Source: F23-D06 sp963643165 (lineage in GTDB: Bacteria > Bacteroidota > Bacteroidia > Bacteroidales > WCHB1-69). Taken from it: a DNA stretch of 24,254 nt. Positions 21,715-24,254 of the stretch are shown here, one piece after another (position 1 is the stretch's first letter; each line of letters begins with the position of its first letter). The translations under genes and the position numbers were made by a program. The notes under the pieces are model-generated. The model had not been told where the DNA came from and did not search any database. It was given only the letters and a program-made list of their open reading frames with translations. The stretch covers positions 1 to 24,254 of the forward strand of contig CAVIJD010000033.1 of NCBI GenBank assembly GCA_963643165.1, read 5' to 3'.

Positions 21715-24254
21715 TGCCAACAAATCAAGACCGTTGTCGCACGATGTTTCTGCTGCTGACCTGTCTGTTTTCAGGCATGCTCACACTGCAGAGCGCGCCG
21801 ACAGACAGTCTTGCAACAAAACGTGTGGCACTCAATTTCGCAAAAGGGAAACTCGAGCATTCTTATTCCCTCAATTCAGAGCCAACCCTGGCTTTCACCC
21901 TAAAAAAAGAGAATGTTGACTGCATCCGAATCTACAACTTGGACTGCGGATTTGTAATCACAAGTGCAGACGACAATGCGGAACCCATTTTGGGGTATGC
22001 GACCTCGGGGCAATTTGACCCTGAGAACATCCCCGGGAGCATGCAGGCTTTCCTGCAGCAATACGCTGACGACATCCGAGCGGCGGCCAAGGCGAAATCA
22101 CCCAACGCCGACATGCGCAGGAAATGGGAAAGTCTTTCCCGCACAGAACCGTACAGGGCCACCCGTTCCGGCGGCACGGCCGTGGAACCGCTCATTCAGA
22201 CCAACTGGAACCAGAACACCTATTACAATCTCTATTGTCCTGTTGACTCCAACGGCCCCGGCGGGCACGCATACGCGGGCTGCGTCGGCACCGCCATGGC
22301 TCAGATTATGCGTTACTGGCAGTATCCGGCCTCGGGCAGCGGCACAAAAACCTACACTTCACAGAACTATGGGCAGTTGACCGTTTACTATGACCATCAG
22401 ACGTACGACTATGACAACATGCCGAGCCGCCTCTACGCCAACAGCACCAGCATCGAGAAAAACGCGGTGGCCAAACTCATATACCATTGTGCGGTCGGCG
22501 TGCAGACAAACTTCAACTCCGGCAGCAGCGGTGCGTTCAACAACTACATCGCGCCAGCTTTCAAAACCTATTTCAAATACAGCCCCGACAGCAACGCGAA
22601 CATCCTGACCGTTCCAACCTTAGTATATAAAAGTTCCTATACGGATGACGAATGGACAGCCTTGCTCAAAAACGAACTCGACAACCGCCGCCCGGTTCTC
22701 TACGCCGGCACAAGCAGTTCCGGCGGACATGCTTTCATCTGCGACGGCTATGACAACCAAGGCTATTTCCATTTCAACTGGGGATGGGGCGGTTCAAATG
22801 ACGGATACTTCCTCATCGGTGCCTTCAGCACCAGTTCGTCCCGCAACTATAACCGAAACAACTGTGCCGTCATCGGCATACAAGGCGGCACGCCACTCAT
22901 CCAGACGGCATACAACACCCTGTCGCTCGTGTCGCCCGTAAATGCCACCAGCGAGTCCAAAACCGTGACTTACGTCGGGACTAATCTCTCCGAAGACATA
23001 CAAGTAACCGTTTCCGGCAATTTCAGCATCAGCCTCGATGACATCAACTTCACAAACACCTTGTCCTTAAATGCCACCTCAGGCCACATCTATCTCCGTT
23101 ACATCCCGTCAGGAGAAACGGCGGTGACAGAACACGGCACGCTTGTATTCTCGACCAACTCTGCACAAAAAACCATCGCGCTCACGGGACGTTCATATCT
23201 GCTGCAATGCAACGCACCGCAGAACTTGTCGGCCACACAAGGGCAACAACAGGTCAATCTCACCTGGGACACGCCGCAGACGCCAGCGCCGGGCACCTAT
23301 CCTTTGTCGTGGGACTCTGTTGCGTCCATGCATTATAAATATGGACAAGACCTTCTGACCATCCTTTGCCAACGGTACTGCGACAGTGACTTAGTAGCAT
23401 ACCATAATAAAATATTGACCCGCATCTCATTCGTGCCGACCGCGCACATTCACGACTACAAAATTGTAGTCTATACCGGCGGCAGCATCGTCAACGGACT
23501 GGTAAAAAGCGGAACAAGAATCCTTGAACAGGCCGTTGACTCCGTAACTTGCAATGTATGGAACACCGTAACGCTGAACACCCCCATAACCATCGATGCG
23601 AACCAAGAACTATGGTACGGCATCCAGTTCACCGACAGCGTAGGGGCATTCCCGATAGTCACAGGAAACATCGTCTATTATCCAGAGAAAGGCGACCTCA
23701 TATCCGTTGACGGCAGTTCTTTCTTCAGTTGGGATTACGGACGTAATTTCTCCTTGAAAGCGTACATTGAAGACCCAATAGTGACGGTTGAAAGTTACGA
23801 CATCTACCAAAACGGCAACCTTACCGGCAACACGGGGAGCACCTCTTACCAGATTTCAGGAGTTGCTACCGGCACGACCACCTACCAAGTACAGGCCAAC
23901 TGGAGCAACGGTTGTTCGGCAGCGGCAGAGACCACGCTGGAGACCGGGAATCCATGCCCGCCCGCACAAGTCAACAGCATCACAGAGACCGCCTGCAACA
24001 GTTACGAGTGGAACGGCGTAGTCTATGACCAAACCGGCAACTACACACAGAACCTCCAGACCGTCAGCGGCTGCGACAGTACAGTGACCCTGCACTTGAC
24101 CGTCAACAACAGCACAACGCACGAGTTCTTCGCCACCGCCTGCAACAGTTACGAGTGGAACGGCGTAGTCTATACACAATCCGGCGACTACACACAGAAC
24201 CTCCAGACCGCAACCGGCTGCGACAGCATCGTGACACTGCACCTGACCGTCAAC
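21714..24254 (+). CDS. C10 family (streptopain-like) secreted cysteine peptidase, partial at the 3' end
   Basis: The frame is open from ATG 21714 to the last base (847 codons, no stop), so the protein continues past the window. Residues 1-28 are a signal peptide. A Spi-type pro-domain (about 36-122) contains GFVITSADD and PILGYATSGQFD. The C10 catalytic domain holds Cys190 (GCVGTAMAQIMRYW) and His339 (GGHAFICDGYD), then FHFNWGWGGSNDGYF. After it come an Ig-like region (about 400-492), an FN3-type domain whose halves (499-521 and 693-741) are split by about 170 residues, and 49-residue repeats from 760. Members are surface or secreted proteinases such as SpeB and the Porphyromonas PrtT type. 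A C-terminal type IX secretion signal would lie beyond the edge. The start overlaps the lnt stop, suggesting coupling. Confidence 0.92.
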   Translation, partial: MPTNQDRCRTMFLLLTCLFSGMLTLQSAPTDSLATKRVALNFAKGKLEHSYSLNSEPTLAFTLKKENVDCIRIYNLDCGFVITSADDNAEPILGYATSGQFDPENIPGSMQAFLQQYADDIRAAAKAKSPNADMRRKWESLSRTEPYRATRSGGTAVEPLIQTNWNQNTYYNLYCPVDSNGPGGHAYAGCVGTAMAQIMRYWQYPASGSGTKTYTSQNYGQLTVYYDHQTYDYDNMPSRLYANSTSIEKNAVAKLIYHCAVGVQTNFNSGSSGAFNNYIAPAFKTYFKYSPDSNANILTVPTLVYKSSYTDDEWTALLKNELDNRRPVLYAGTSSSGGHAFICDGYDNQGYFHFNWGWGGSNDGYFLIGAFSTSSSRNYNRNNCAVIGIQGGTPLIQTAYNTLSLVSPVNATSESKTVTYVGTNLSEDIQVTVSGNFSISLDDINFTNTLSLNATSGHIYLRYIPSGETAVTEHGTLVFSTNSAQKTIALTGRSYLLQCNAPQNLSATQGQQQVNLTWDTPQTPAPGTYPLSWDSVASMHYKYGQDLLTILCQRYCDSDLVAYHNKILTRISFVPTAHIHDYKIVVYTGGSIVNGLVKSGTRILEQAVDSVTCNVWNTVTLNTPITIDANQELWYGIQFTDSVGAFPIVTGNIVYYPEKGDLISVDGSSFFSWDYGRNFSLKAYIEDPIVTVESYDIYQNGNLTGNTGSTSYQISGVATGTTTYQVQANWSNGCSAAAETTLETGNPCPPAQVNSITETACNSYEWNGVVYDQTGNYTQNLQTVSGCDSTVTLHLTVNNSTTHEFFATACNSYEWNGVVYTQSGDYTQNLQTATGCDSIVTLHLTVN
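23991..24254 (+). repeat. 147-bp in-frame tandem repeat in the peptidase gene
   Basis: Two copies of a 147-bp (49-codon) unit begin at 23991 and 24138; the second is cut by the window edge after 39 codons. Both encode the pattern ACNSYEWNGVVY..(T/S)G.YTQNLQT..GCDS.VTLHLTVN, a motif common in repeated stalks of Bacteroidetes surface proteins. The first 36 bases are identical between the copies. More copies are likely downstream. Confidence 0.9.

Noticed and set aside
23991..24254. CRISPR array suggested by regular repeats
   Set aside because: The repeat unit is 147 bp, in frame, with similar rather than unique intervening sequence, and it encodes a known type of protein repeat.

Overview
The window looks like a chromosomal segment of an anaerobic member of the Bacteroidetes, most likely order Bacteroidales. 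Three things point that way. Promoters fit the Bacteroidetes pattern TTTG-N19/20-TAnnTTTG, with two complete matches (upstream of 6459, and upstream of hydE on the minus strand). Shine-Dalgarno sequences are not evident and several genes overlap as TAATG. The gene content is also typical: a long topoisomerase IV A subunit, a DsbD with a C-terminal thioredoxin, and a secreted C10 (streptopain-type) peptidase with FN3 and YxWNG-type repeats. Lysine-fermentation genes and [FeFe]-hydrogenase-related genes suggest a fermentative, amino-acid-using anaerobe. Species is not determined.

Layout. 1-302 is non-coding and holds a cluster of perfect triloop hairpins. 303-4886 (minus) is a five-gene operon: a two-domain VOC-fold protein, two small HdrC-like ferredoxins, a 602-residue membrane HdrDE/EMO-like iron-sulfur oxidoreductase, and pdxJ. 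It diverges, across a mirror-symmetric promoter region, from kal-kce (5016-6286, plus), two enzymes of lysine fermentation closed by a strong terminator. 6372-9583 (plus) is a second operon: promoter, DRTGG-domain protein, RsbW-like ATPase, an [FeFe]-hydrogenase-like protein with an altered active-site pocket, and a 10TM-type metal permease. 9718-15730 (minus) carries a tyrosine phosphatase, a di-haem cytochrome-c-peroxidase-like lipoprotein overlapping parC, parC, and the H-cluster maturase hydE. 15914-17878 (plus) is groES-groEL with its own terminator. 18007 to the end (plus) is dsbD-lnt-C10 peptidase; the peptidase is still open at the window edge.

How the genes may work together. The hydrogenase-like protein keeps all four cysteines for the H-cluster but lacks the proton-relay cysteine. 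It sits with regulatory partners, and hydE is about 6 kb away, which fits a hydrogen/redox sensor rather than a production hydrogenase. The Hdr/EMO-like operon next to kal-kce could exchange electrons between fermentation (crotonyl-CoA/butyryl-CoA level) and the quinone pool; this is inference from gene order. DsbD, Lnt and the coupled secreted peptidase form an envelope and secretion block.
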